Source: Nonlabens ulvanivorans (GTDB lineage: Bacteria > Bacteroidota > Bacteroidia > Flavobacteriales > Flavobacteriaceae). Taken from it: 64,000 nt of DNA. The stretch is taken from assembly GCF_000732625.1 (NCBI RefSeq), contig NZ_JPJI01000032.1, positions 124,001 through 188,000 of the forward strand, given 5' to 3'. This document shows positions 1-7,721 of this stretch, piece by piece; the first letter of the stretch is position 1, and every line of letters begins with the position of its first letter. Made by a program: the position numbers and the translations under genes. The notes under the pieces were generated by a model. The model saw only the letters and a program-made list of their open reading frames with translations, had not been told where the DNA came from and did not search any database.

Positions 1-288
1 TCACAGAAAGGAATCGGTTTCTTCCAGATAGGTGGTGGAATCGCAGGAGATTTCCCTATTTGTGTAGTACCTATGTTGTATCAAGATATGGAACGTACCG
101 ACACGCCGTTTTGGAGTTATTTCTGTCAGATATCTGATTCAACGACCAGTTATGGAAGTTATTCTGGAGCCGTACCTAATGAAAAAATCACTTGGGGAAA
201 ACTAGATCAAGACACACCTAAGTTTATAGTAGAAAGTGATGCAACTATTGTAGCGCCGCTGATCTTTGCTTATTTGTTAGAGATGTAA
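1..288 (+). CDS. Deoxyhypusine synthase-like protein, C-terminal part (partial)
   Basis: The frame is open from the first base, so this is the last 95 codons of a gene that starts before the window. The visible part has the end of the deoxyhypusine synthase fold: a GGGIAGDF segment followed by a stretch ending in AVPNEKITWGKL. The lysine in WGK matches the active-site lysine of eukaryotic and archaeal deoxyhypusine synthase, which moves an aminobutyl group from spermidine to a lysine. Bacterial homologues are thought to work in polyamine metabolism (homospermidine-type reactions) rather than on eIF5A; that assignment is family knowledge, not visible here. A hairpin terminator follows the stop, so the gene ends its transcription unit. 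Confidence 0.82.
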   Translation, partial: SQKGIGFFQIGGGIAGDFPICVVPMLYQDMERTDTPFWSYFCQISDSTTSYGSYSGAVPNEKITWGKLDQDTPKFIVESDATIVAPLIFAYLLEM

Positions 289-298
289 ATTTTTAATT

Positions 299-316
299 CC
301 GCTTTCGCGAAAGCGG
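299..316. repeat. Palindromic repeat, copy 1 (intergenic)
   Basis: Perfect 18-bp palindrome CCGCTTTCGCGAAAGCGG, 11 bases after the stop of the deoxyhypusine synthase-like gene. It is one of 13 perfect copies of the core GCTTTCGCGAAAGC in the window. Confidence 0.95.
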
Positions 317-327
317 AACTAGAACAC

Positions 328-370
328 AACCTGTAAGTTGCTCAACACATAGCGGTTTACAGGTTTTTTA
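328..370 (+). terminator. Intrinsic terminator after the deoxyhypusine synthase-like gene
   Basis: A 9-bp stem (AACCTGTAA pairing with TTACAGGTT) with a 20-nt loop is followed directly by a run of T. The loop is long, but the place and the T run fit a rho-independent terminator. Confidence 0.65.
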
Positions 371-443
371 TGCTTAAAAAATTAACTTTTTAGGCGCTTA
401 AAACAATTGAATTCCCATTACATTTAGATACAACTAAGACACT

Positions 444-1979
444 ATGAGTGATATTAATATGAGTAAGATTGACAACTTAAATCTAGAGTTTTTACAGCTT
501 AAAGATTATGAAGAGTTAAAGCACGCGATGATAGATTCTTATAGCAATCTACCAGATTCTTACTGGCGAGAAGAACAGATCAAAACGCTTATAAATAAAT
601 TTCCAGAAGGTCAAGTTGTCCTCAAAGTGAATGAAGAGATTGTAGCTTGTGCGCTTTCTATAGTGGTAAAGTATGAAGATTTTAGTGGTCAGTACACTTA
701 TGAGCAAGTGACCGGAAATTACAAGTTCACCACGCACGATGATGATGGTGATGTACTTTATGGAATTGAGGTATTTATAAAACCACAATATCGTGGTATG
801 CGATTAGGTCGTCGCTTATATGATTACCGTAAAGAGCTGTGTGAGAATTTGAATTTAAGAGGTATAGCCTTCGGTGGTCGTATTCCTAACTATCATAATC
901 ACGCGAGTGAAATGACACCTAAGGAATACATCGAAAAAGTGCGCAATAAAGAGATTACAGACTCTGTACTGAACTTTCAACTATCAAACGACTTCCATGT
1001 TTCTCGTATTCTTAAAAACTATCTGGATGGCGATAAAGCCTCTATGGAGTTTGCCGTATTACTAGAATGGGATAATATTTACTATACAAAACCAGTTACA
1101 GAAACCACAGCATTAAAAAGCACGGTGCGGTTAGGATTAATCCAGTGGCAAATGCGTCCTTACTCAGGTTTTAATGAGTTGATGCAACAGGTAGAATACT
1201 TTGTAGATGCTGTTGCAGCTTACAGATCTGATTTTGCTTTATTCCCTGAATATTTTAATGCGCCACTTATGGCTGCTTACAATAAGTTGAGTGTTAGTGA
1301 TTCTATTAGAGAACTAGCAAAATATACCGAGATGATCAGAAACAAGTTTTCTGAATTATCCATTAAGTATAACATCAACATTATTACAGGTTCTATGCCT
1401 GAAATCATTGATGGACAATTGTATAATGTAGGGAATTTGTGCCGTCGAGATGGTACGATAGAACGTTATGAAAAAATACATGTCACACCAGATGAGCAAA
1501 AAGTATGGGGACTTCAAGGTGGAAGTAAGATCCAGACTTTTGACACCGATTGTGGTAAAATAGGAATCTTGATTTGCTATGACAGTGAATTCCCAGAATT
1601 GAGTCGTATTATGGCACAAGAAGGGATGCAAATTCTTTTTGTACCATTCTTGACAGATACACAAAATGCTTATGCTCGTGTACGCCTTTGCTCTCAAGCT
1701 AGAGCGGTAGAGAATGAATGTTATGTAGCTATCGCTGGTAGCGTAGGTAATTTACCGGCAGTTGAGAATATGGATATTTCTTATGCGCAAAGTGCTGTAT
1801 TCACTCCTTGTGATTTTGCGTTCCCATCAAATGGAGTAAAGGCAGAGGCCACAGCAAACACAGAAATGATTCTTGTGGCCGATGTGGATCTGGATTTATT
1901 AAAAGAACTACACAATTATGGCGCTGTAAAGAACTTAAAAGACCGAAGAACAGATTTGTATGAGGTGAGTAAGAAGTAG
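444..1979 (+). CDS. Fused GNAT N-acetyltransferase / nitrilase-superfamily amidohydrolase
   Basis: Two enzymes are joined in one 511-residue chain. The N-terminal part (about residues 10-210) is a GNAT acetyltransferase-like domain with the acetyl-CoA-binding stretch RGMRLGRRLY at 117-126. The C-terminal part (about 228-505) is a carbon-nitrogen hydrolase with the full catalytic triad: Glu269 in FPEYF, Lys344 in YEKIH and Cys378 in ILICYDSEFPE. The hydrolase half most resembles omega-amidase/carbamoylputrescinase-like members, but the substrate cannot be read from the sequence. The fusion is common in Bacteroidota. Its position after a deoxyhypusine synthase-like gene would fit polyamine metabolism, though the intervening terminator shows it is transcribed separately. 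A strong terminator follows. Confidence 0.85.
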   Translation: MSDINMSKIDNLNLEFLQLKDYEELKHAMIDSYSNLPDSYWREEQIKTLINKFPEGQVVLKVNEEIVACALSIVVKYEDFSGQYTYEQVTGNYKFTTHDDDGDVLYGIEVFIKPQYRGMRLGRRLYDYRKELCENLNLRGIAFGGRIPNYHNHASEMTPKEYIEKVRNKEITDSVLNFQLSNDFHVSRILKNYLDGDKASMEFAVLLEWDNIYYTKPVTETTALKSTVRLGLIQWQMRPYSGFNELMQQVEYFVDAVAAYRSDFALFPEYFNAPLMAAYNKLSVSDSIRELAKYTEMIRNKFSELSIKYNINIITGSMPEIIDGQLYNVGNLCRRDGTIERYEKIHVTPDEQKVWGLQGGSKIQTFDTDCGKIGILICYDSEFPELSRIMAQEGMQILFVPFLTDTQNAYARVRLCSQARAVENECYVAIAGSVGNLPAVENMDISYAQSAVFTPCDFAFPSNGVKAEATANTEMILVADVDLDLLKELHNYGAVKNLKDRRTDLYEVSKK

Positions 1980-2000
1980 ATTATTGCAAATACTTAGTTG

Positions 2001-2040
2001 AAAGGGATTCTTATAAAAGTATAAGAATCCCTTTTTTTTT
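2001..2040 (+). terminator. Strong intrinsic terminator, convergent
   Basis: A 14-bp perfect stem (AAAGGGATTCTTAT / ATAAGAATCCCTTT) with a 6-nt loop is followed by nine T. It ends the GNAT-nitrilase gene and abuts the stop codon of the converging XRE gene. Confidence 0.93.
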
Positions 2041-2614
2041 ATTTAATCATAGGAATAATACTTGGGTAGGTGATTTGCTTACCACGAAAGTTTAAAATAG
2101 CAAAAATGATTGCCGCTATGCCGTTTAAAACACCCAAAGCCAATACAATCTCTAAACCATTTGAAATTAAAAACACTTCTTTATGAAGAATTTTTAATAT
2201 TACTGCTGACATAAAAAATACAAATCCGAAGGCTTGAAAAACGATTTGAAAATTCAATAATCTTGCTCCTACTTTTTGAAGTCCTTGGACTTTGTCTTTT
2301 TTAGTTAGCCATAGAATTAATGGTAGTATGATATTACCTACTGGAATAAAAATTCCTGCTAAAACAGACAAATGAAAAAACATTAAAAACTGATGATCTT
2401 CATGCTTACCGTAATCAAGCAACTCTTCAATGTTTATATCCAGCGTTTCACAAATAAGTTTCATTGTTTTACCTCGAGGTTCATTTTCATTGTTCTCGAT
2501 ACGTTGAATGGTTCGTAAACTGACTTGAGATTCTGTCGCAAGCTCCTCTTGAGACATGCCTTTTTTGAGACGTATTTCTTTGATTTTAGCACCTATTGGG
2601 CTCATCATTTTCAT
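2039..2614 (-). CDS. XRE-family regulator with C-terminal membrane domain
   Basis: Residues 6-66 form a helix-turn-helix of the Cro/C1 (XRE) type: IGAKIKEIRLKKGMSQEELA followed by the recognition segment VSLRTIQRIENNENEPRG. After a short linker, residues 76-190 hold about four hydrophobic helices that resemble the DUF4870-type membrane domain. The protein is therefore probably a DNA-binding regulator tethered to the inner membrane. Flavobacteria carry many such fusions and their signals are unknown. The start chosen is the first ATG; two further in-frame ATG codons follow within four residues. It stands alone and converges with the gene before it. The target genes are not known. Confidence 0.8.
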   Translation of the reverse strand: MKMMSPIGAKIKEIRLKKGMSQEELATESQVSLRTIQRIENNENEPRGKTMKLICETLDINIEELLDYGKHEDHQFLMFFHLSVLAGIFIPVGNIILPLILWLTKKDKVQGLQKVGARLLNFQIVFQAFGFVFFMSAVILKILHKEVFLISNGLEIVLALGVLNGIAAIIFAILNFRGKQITYPSIIPMIK

Positions 2615-2737
2615 AATTTAAAATTAGTGAAACAAATCTAAGAATGAAGTCATTTAAAGAACAAATTATAGTGCTGACTTGTTTACGTCATTCTTATGAC
2701 AAATATGTCAAAAATCTGATATACAGTATTTTAAAAA

Positions 2738-3394
2738 CTACTTCAATAAAGCCTCAAAAGTTAGCACATCTATTTTCCCATCTGGGAAAAGATTGTTTTT
2801 TGATTCAAAATTGGCCAGAGCTTCCATAGTAGCTTTTGCAAAAACACCATCTAGAGACATATCATAACCTTGTGCTATGAGTTTTTTCTGTATCTCAAAA
2901 ATCAACACGTTTTTTGCTCCTATGCGTTGACTATTTTCCCAATGATTATTATAGAGTTTCTTCATTAAGTTCTTTTGTCCTATGGTTTTGATTTCTTCTG
3001 GACTACTGTGATTATTTTCAAAATCGATTATCTGTTGATTGTTCCATCCATTAGATTTATAACTTGCAGACTGCGCTAGTTTTTGCTCTAGATAAGTAAC
3101 ACGCGCTAATTTATGAGCATACTCTTCTACAGCAAGTGTTGTTTCTAAATCGTCATCTTCTGGTAATCTTACATCTATATCATTTGCTGTCCATTGTAGT
3201 TTAATAAAGCTATTTAAATCGGTAATAGCATCGTGATACATCATGACTACGTCTTGATTATGATATTCTTGATCGATTATCGTTTCTGTAGAGTAATGAT
3301 ATTCTGGAGCATGAAATCGATCCCAGTCTTTATAGAAATCATAGACGATAAATCCTAATATAATTATCAGGATTAAAATAATTAATTGCTTCAT
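2738..3394 (-). CDS. Membrane-anchored protein with C-terminal peptidoglycan-binding domain
   Basis: A 218-residue protein. Residues 2-19 are a very hydrophobic segment (LIILILIIILGFIVYDF) that would anchor it in the inner membrane or serve as an uncleaved signal. Residues 20-160 are an unassigned, charged region. The last 55 residues (from about 163, IFEIQKKLIAQGYDMSLDG) match the pattern of the PG_binding_1 fold, in which a helix pair flanks a GxDGxFGxxT-like motif (here LDGVFAKATMEAL). It starts 10 bases after the stop of the GT-C gene, so it is probably the last gene of the glycosyltransferase operon and may link that pathway to the cell wall. No catalytic domain is seen. Confidence 0.68.
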   Translation of the reverse strand: MKQLIILILIIILGFIVYDFYKDWDRFHAPEYHYSTETIIDQEYHNQDVVMMYHDAITDLNSFIKLQWTANDIDVRLPEDDDLETTLAVEEYAHKLARVTYLEQKLAQSASYKSNGWNNQQIIDFENNHSSPEEIKTIGQKNLMKKLYNNHWENSQRIGAKNVLIFEIQKKLIAQGYDMSLDGVFAKATMEALANFESKNNLFPDGKIDVLTFEALLK

Positions 3395-3404
3395 GACAGG
3401 TGGT

Positions 3405-4814
3405 TTAATGGTTAGTTATTTCCCCTTTACTTTCTGATAGTATTGTTTTGGTTAAAAACAGTTCAAAAATAAATATAAATAACACTAAAATGTATTCAAT
3501 AGCGATAAACCAGCTATTCTCAGTAAAACTTTCACTCGAGTAGGCCGAATAACTAAGAAAGATCGTAAAGCTCCATAGTAACATAAAACGATACTTAGTG
3601 AAAACAGAAAATAACAATGGTATGGTCAGGTACCATGGATGCACAGTAGTCGAGAGTATTAAGTAAGTGAAAAAAGAAAATACGACGCTGGATAGAAGTA
3701 TTTCAGGAAATTCATTCTTTCTTACAAAAGATATCCCTAAAATAATTACTAAGGTAATTACAGGTAAAATCTTTCCTACGGTTTGTATAATGTTATAACC
3801 TGTTACTTTGTAGCCTATTGCCCTAATGATGTAATATACACTAGCATTAAATTCAAAATTACCAAACCACAATCCTACCGATGCCGAATATTTATCAATC
3901 AAGTCTTGAGAGAAAAACGGAAGAAAGCCTAAAACAACAACAATTAAAACAGTGATGTAATAGATAAATGCTTTTTTAAATTTCAATTTTCTCAAAAGTA
4001 AAGGCAACACCATAACTGGTAATAATTTGAGCAATATACCATAACCCATAAAGAGAACGCTTTGCCATTGTTTATAGACGAGTAAGTAATAAACTGACGC
4101 TAATAAAAAGAATGCCATCATTCCTTCCCAGTGAAGATTACCTGTAAGTTCAATGATTATAAACGGATTCAAATAATATAGCGCTATTAACCACATGGGC
4201 TTACCTAGTAATCTTAGTAATTTAATGCCGTAGATGAAAATGGCAACATCTGCTAGGATAATTAATATGCGCATCCATATTATACTAGCTAGAATACTAT
4301 CGCCACCCAACAATGCCGCGATTGCAAAGAACAATTGATTTAAAGGCGGATAATTTGTGTAATGTCCACTTGATAATTCGCCCATAGATGCATGCAAGAA
4401 TGAAGCATTAGGGATATGGCTGGCTCCAGATTTAATGATATCATCTGGCAAGTACAAATAAGGGTTATTTCCATTTAACAATTGATGTCCGTCCCATATA
4501 AATCTAAAAAAATCTTGAGACAGATGTGGTGTATTGTCTATTAAAAGTAACCTTAAAATAAGTCCAATAAAAAATATACCGCCAATGAGCGATGCCCCAT
4601 AAAACCACTTACCGAGAAAATCAGGAAACAGTTTTAAATTTTCTTGAGATCCTTTTTTAGATATATAACTATAACCCAGAAAAGCAACGAAGAGTAGTAT
4701 ATAAACAATGAGTAGGTTTGAAAAATCTTTTCGCGCAAGCGAGAAAAACCACCCATATAAAATTGCGCTAGTAATGGTTAAGATACCGAAGGCATTTGTT
4801 AACCTGCGTTCCAT
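3405..4814 (-). CDS. Integral membrane GT-C type glycosyltransferase (GT87/mannosyltransferase-like)
   Basis: The 469-residue protein is almost wholly hydrophobic, with about 11-12 predicted transmembrane segments. It resembles polyprenyl-phosphate-mannose-dependent transferases (GT87, DUF2029). Supporting motifs are the early loop SQDFFRFIWDGHQLLNGNNPY (around residues 98-118), which holds the acidic residues typical of GT-C enzymes, and the TNYPPLNQLFF segment (around 150), similar to the YPP motif of this group. Such enzymes use lipid-linked sugars made by DPM-like GT2 proteins, and one is encoded two genes upstream (6301-7005). Its start overlaps the stop of the preceding GT2 gene by one base, so the two are translationally coupled. 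Donor and acceptor are inferred, not shown. Confidence 0.75.
   Translation of the reverse strand: MERRLTNAFGILTITSAILYGWFFSLARKDFSNLLIVYILLFVAFLGYSYISKKGSQENLKLFPDFLGKWFYGASLIGGIFFIGLILRLLLIDNTPHLSQDFFRFIWDGHQLLNGNNPYLYLPDDIIKSGASHIPNASFLHASMGELSSGHYTNYPPLNQLFFAIAALLGGDSILASIIWMRILIILADVAIFIYGIKLLRLLGKPMWLIALYYLNPFIIIELTGNLHWEGMMAFFLLASVYYLLVYKQWQSVLFMGYGILLKLLPVMVLPLLLRKLKFKKAFIYYITVLIVVVLGFLPFFSQDLIDKYSASVGLWFGNFEFNASVYYIIRAIGYKVTGYNIIQTVGKILPVITLVIILGISFVRKNEFPEILLSSVVFSFFTYLILSTTVHPWYLTIPLLFSVFTKYRFMLLWSFTIFLSYSAYSSESFTENSWFIAIEYILVLFIFIFELFLTKTILSESKGEITNH
4727..4741. repeat. Degenerate copy of the palindromic repeat (coding)
   Basis: CTTTTCGCGCAAGCG differs from the core palindrome by one extra T and one substitution. 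It lies in the GT-C gene and encodes SLARKD. It may be a decayed copy or chance. Confidence 0.4.
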
Positions 4815-6304
4815 TAATGCTTATCTGTGATACTACGGAAAAACACAAAACCAAAACCTATAAATAGCATTAAGTGAAAAGGAAAGAGTCCAAAATCACC
4901 ACCTTGATCACCAACGATAAATGCCGAGTACATTCCAAATCCAAAGTAGAGCATTAATATACCTTCTAATATCACGTTGCGACTTATTTTTTTCTTGAGG
5001 TATTTATTGCTTTTCCAATTGCCTCCTACCGCTGCGAGATTAAACTTAGGTGTACGCACAAACTCGCTACGTTTCCCTAAGTGACCTTCTATTACTGCTA
5101 TTGAATTGTGCAGTGAAAAACCCATTGCGATTGAGAAAAAAGTGAAAAACATTCCTATATAGCTAATGAAGTTTTTAAAACCGCCACCATACGTGTTTTT
5201 GTACATATACCAATAACATATAAAAAATATGATAGTACTTATGACAAAAAAGCTCATCACAATAAAGTATACTCTTAAGTGAGCATATTCATTCTTTATA
5301 TAAAGCATCGGTATACTAAGTAACCCAACAATCAATACGTTTAAAAACATGGTACTGTTTAATAAATGTAAGACACCATGCAGTTTTGTTTTAAAATCTA
5401 TGTTTGAACTGCCTACGACACGTTTAAACATTTTTCTGAAATTTTCTGCACCACCTTTATTCCATCTAAACTGTTGTGAACGCGCTGCACTAATAACAAT
5501 AGGAAGTTCTGCCGGTGTGGTAACATCTTCTAGGTATTTAAACTTCCAGTTTTTGAGCTGCGCTCTATAACTTAAGTCTAAATCTTCAGTAAGTGTATCG
5601 CCTTCCCAATTACCTGCATCGATGATGGTTTCTTTACGCCATATTCCTGCAGTTCCATTAAAGTTAATGAAGTGTCCTTTTGAATTGCGTCCTACTTGTT
5701 CTAAAGTAAAATGAGCATCTAATGCAAAGGCTTGTATCTGTGTAAGAATAGAATAATCCCTATTTAAATGTCCCCAACGTGTTTGAACAACGCCTATTTC
5801 TGGGTCTTTAAAATGAATTACCGTTTTTTTCAGCCAATCTGTTTGTGGTAAAAAATCTGCATCAAAAATGGCTATAAGTTCTCCTTTTGCCTCTACTAAA
5901 CCTTCTTTAAGTGCTCCTGCTTTAAAACCTACACGATTTTCTCTAGTAATATGAGTTATATCGATACCGGTAGCAGCGAGCTTTTCTACATGTGCTTTAG
6001 TAGTAACAACAGTTTCATCTGTAGAATCATCTAAAACCTGAATTTCTAACTTTTCATGAGGATAATCCAACAAGACGATGTTATCTAAAAGTCGCTCCAT
6101 CACATAAGCCTCATTAAAAACAGGCAACTGTATGGTTACATAAGGAATCTCTGCAGGGTTATCTAGGTTAAAGGTAGGTCCGTCGACTGTGTTTTTGCGA
6201 GCTGCCAGATAATTAAATAGTAAATTGAGTTGAGCAAATGCATAGAACAAAATCATCACAAGTGATGTTGAGTAAATTATGATGCAAATCCATTCTAAAA
6301 TCAT
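4814..6304 (-). CDS. Processive-type membrane GT2 glycosyltransferase (cellulose synthase-like)
   Basis: A 496-residue family-2 glycosyltransferase. One N-terminal transmembrane segment (about 1-30) is followed by a cytosolic GT-A domain (about 50-290) and four or five C-terminal membrane segments. The diagnostic residues are all visible: VLDDSTDET, the DxD-like IAIFDADF, the catalytic TEDLDLSYR and the QQFRWNKG motif. This places it with CESA-like and beta-glucan/glucomannan synthases. It overlaps the previous GT2 gene by the ATGA tetranucleotide and the next GT-C gene by one base, so these three glycosyltransferases form one translationally coupled block. The product could be a cell-surface glycan or glycolipid; the sequence does not say which. 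Confidence 0.85.
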   Translation of the reverse strand: MILEWICIIIYSTSLVMILFYAFAQLNLLFNYLAARKNTVDGPTFNLDNPAEIPYVTIQLPVFNEAYVMERLLDNIVLLDYPHEKLEIQVLDDSTDETVVTTKAHVEKLAATGIDITHITRENRVGFKAGALKEGLVEAKGELIAIFDADFLPQTDWLKKTVIHFKDPEIGVVQTRWGHLNRDYSILTQIQAFALDAHFTLEQVGRNSKGHFINFNGTAGIWRKETIIDAGNWEGDTLTEDLDLSYRAQLKNWKFKYLEDVTTPAELPIVISAARSQQFRWNKGGAENFRKMFKRVVGSSNIDFKTKLHGVLHLLNSTMFLNVLIVGLLSIPMLYIKNEYAHLRVYFIVMSFFVISTIIFFICYWYMYKNTYGGGFKNFISYIGMFFTFFSIAMGFSLHNSIAVIEGHLGKRSEFVRTPKFNLAAVGGNWKSNKYLKKKISRNVILEGILMLYFGFGMYSAFIVGDQGGDFGLFPFHLMLFIGFGFVFFRSITDKH

Positions 6305-7005
6305 TTTTTAAAGCCGTATTTAAATATCCAAGTTAATATTTTAACGCCTGCAAATATAGCACCTTTAACAGTACCCGAAACCTTAGAAACACCTATTCTA
6401 TTGCGGTATTTCATAGGTTTTTCAACATAAGAATATTTTTTACGCAATGCTTTCAATTGCATCTCTACAGTCCAACCATAGGTTTTATCCTCCATTTCTA
6501 GAGCTAGTAATTTTTCATATTTAATGGCGCGGAAAGGACCTAAATCTGTAAAACGAGATCTAAAAAGTATCGACATAAGTGTGGTTGCTAGCCAATTACC
6601 AAAGATTTGTGGCGCAGTCATAGAGCCTTTTTCACGCAATGATTTTACACGAGCGCCTATGACAAAATCAATATTTTCATCAATAATAGGCTGCACTAAC
6701 TCTAATAATTGTTCTGGATAATCGCTATAGTCACCATCCAAAAAAACAATAATATCTGTGGTATCGCTTAATTGAGACACATATTCCATACCCTTTAAAC
6801 AGGCATATCCATAGCCTCGTTGTAGTTCTTCTAGAACTGTGGCACCAGCTTTTTGTGCATTTACAATAGTGTCATCACTAGAATTATTGCTTACTACAAT
6901 AACTTCAGTAACTAATGAAGGTATATCTTTAATGACCAGCGGTATAGAGTCTGCTTCATTATAGGCAGGTATAATTACTCTAATGATAGGATTAGTGGAT
7001 TGCAA
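6301..7005 (-). CDS. GT2 glycosyltransferase, dolichol/polyprenyl-phosphate mannose synthase-like
   Basis: A 234-residue soluble GT-A fold protein. It has VIIPAYNEADSIPLVI at the nucleotide-binding end, VSNNSSDDT, and the metal-binding VFLDGDYSDYPE (about residues 87-98), which is how DPM1/undecaprenyl-phosphate glycosyltransferases look. It lacks the C-terminal membrane pair found in some relatives. The expected reaction is transfer of a sugar from a nucleotide donor to polyprenyl phosphate, giving the donor for the GT-C enzyme two genes downstream. The only usable in-frame start near the N-terminus is TTG at 7005, since the conserved fold begins eight residues later and no ATG is present. 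The stop overlaps the next start (ATGA). Confidence 0.8.
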   Translation of the reverse strand: MQSTNPIIRVIIPAYNEADSIPLVIKDIPSLVTEVIVVSNNSSDDTIVNAQKAGATVLEELQRGYGYACLKGMEYVSQLSDTTDIIVFLDGDYSDYPEQLLELVQPIIDENIDFVIGARVKSLREKGSMTAPQIFGNWLATTLMSILFRSRFTDLGPFRAIKYEKLLALEMEDKTYGWTVEMQLKALRKKYSYVEKPMKYRNRIGVSKVSGTVKGAIFAGVKILTWIFKYGFKK

Positions 7006-7058
7006 TAGGGAATTTTAAAGGTGGAAAGTTAAGAAATATCAGACTTACATGGCATTAC

Positions 7059-7547
7059 TTAACGCAAATCGCTCATAGAAAATCCTGGGTGGTCTCTTTT
7101 AAATTTGAAATAACTGGTCCAAGCTCCTATCTTCTTACTACTCTCATATTCTTCTACCATAGATAGAGATGATTTTTTATAATAAAGAGCGTACCCATGC
7201 TGGAGACCTTTTTTAAATTGCTTTTTAATAGTACGGTATCCTTTTTTATTATGACAGGTCCACCAATCTGTTTTCAGATCGTTGGTATAATGTCCTTCAG
7301 AACTAATTAAACCGGACTTATACTCGTGCCAATAACCTGTTTTTTGATTGTTAATATAGTGGCCTGAAAAGGATAGATGTTGTTGCTTATCATAAAATTT
7401 CCAATATCCATTTTTGGCACCATTCAACATCCAGCCTTCACTGACTAGGTTTCCGTTATTATCAACTTGCTTTACATACTCTTTTTGCATAGGTACAAAA
7501 GGCAATAATGTACTGATGCACAGCATGACTGTTATTAAAAACTTCAT
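7059..7547 (-). CDS. Secreted MORN-repeat-like protein
   Basis: 162 residues. The N-terminus (MKFLITVMLCISTLLPFVP) is a signal peptide. The rest consists of repeated units of about 22-24 residues with the pattern G.W....G...G.W..Y (for example GAKNGYWKFYDKQ, NNQKTGYWHEYKSG, GLQHGYALYYKKS), as in the MORN / YwqK-type repeat family common in Bacteroidota. Such repeats are structural or protein/lipid-binding and no enzyme activity is expected. It lies 53 bases upstream of the glycosyltransferase block on the same strand and could be the first gene of that operon. Confidence 0.72.
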   Translation of the reverse strand: MKFLITVMLCISTLLPFVPMQKEYVKQVDNNGNLVSEGWMLNGAKNGYWKFYDKQQHLSFSGHYINNQKTGYWHEYKSGLISSEGHYTNDLKTDWWTCHNKKGYRTIKKQFKKGLQHGYALYYKKSSLSMVEEYESSKKIGAWTSYFKFKRDHPGFSMSDLR

Positions 7548-7687
7548 CGATTAATTACTTTGATTGCAGCAAAGTAATCTGTTCTACATCACAAAGTGTT
7601 CACAGAATCTTAAAAGGTTCTTCACGCGGGAATGATGTTATATGGAAAAGGAAATATTTACCAGTTGTTCAAACAATATGATTAAAT

Positions 7688-7705
7688 ACGCTTTCGCGAA
7701 AGCGT
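7688..7705. repeat. Palindromic repeat, copy 2 (intergenic)
   Basis: Perfect 18-bp palindrome ACGCTTTCGCGAAAGCGT, lying 16 bases beyond the stop of the large TonB-receptor-like gene. It could fold into a hairpin in that transcript, but no T run follows on the minus strand. Confidence 0.95.
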
Positions 7706-7721
7706 CATAAAACAAACCTTT

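Noticed and set aside
2644-2829. 61-residue plus-strand open frame
   Set aside because: It overlaps the end of the peptidoglycan-binding-domain gene on the other strand, has no recognisable domain or signal, and its composition looks random.
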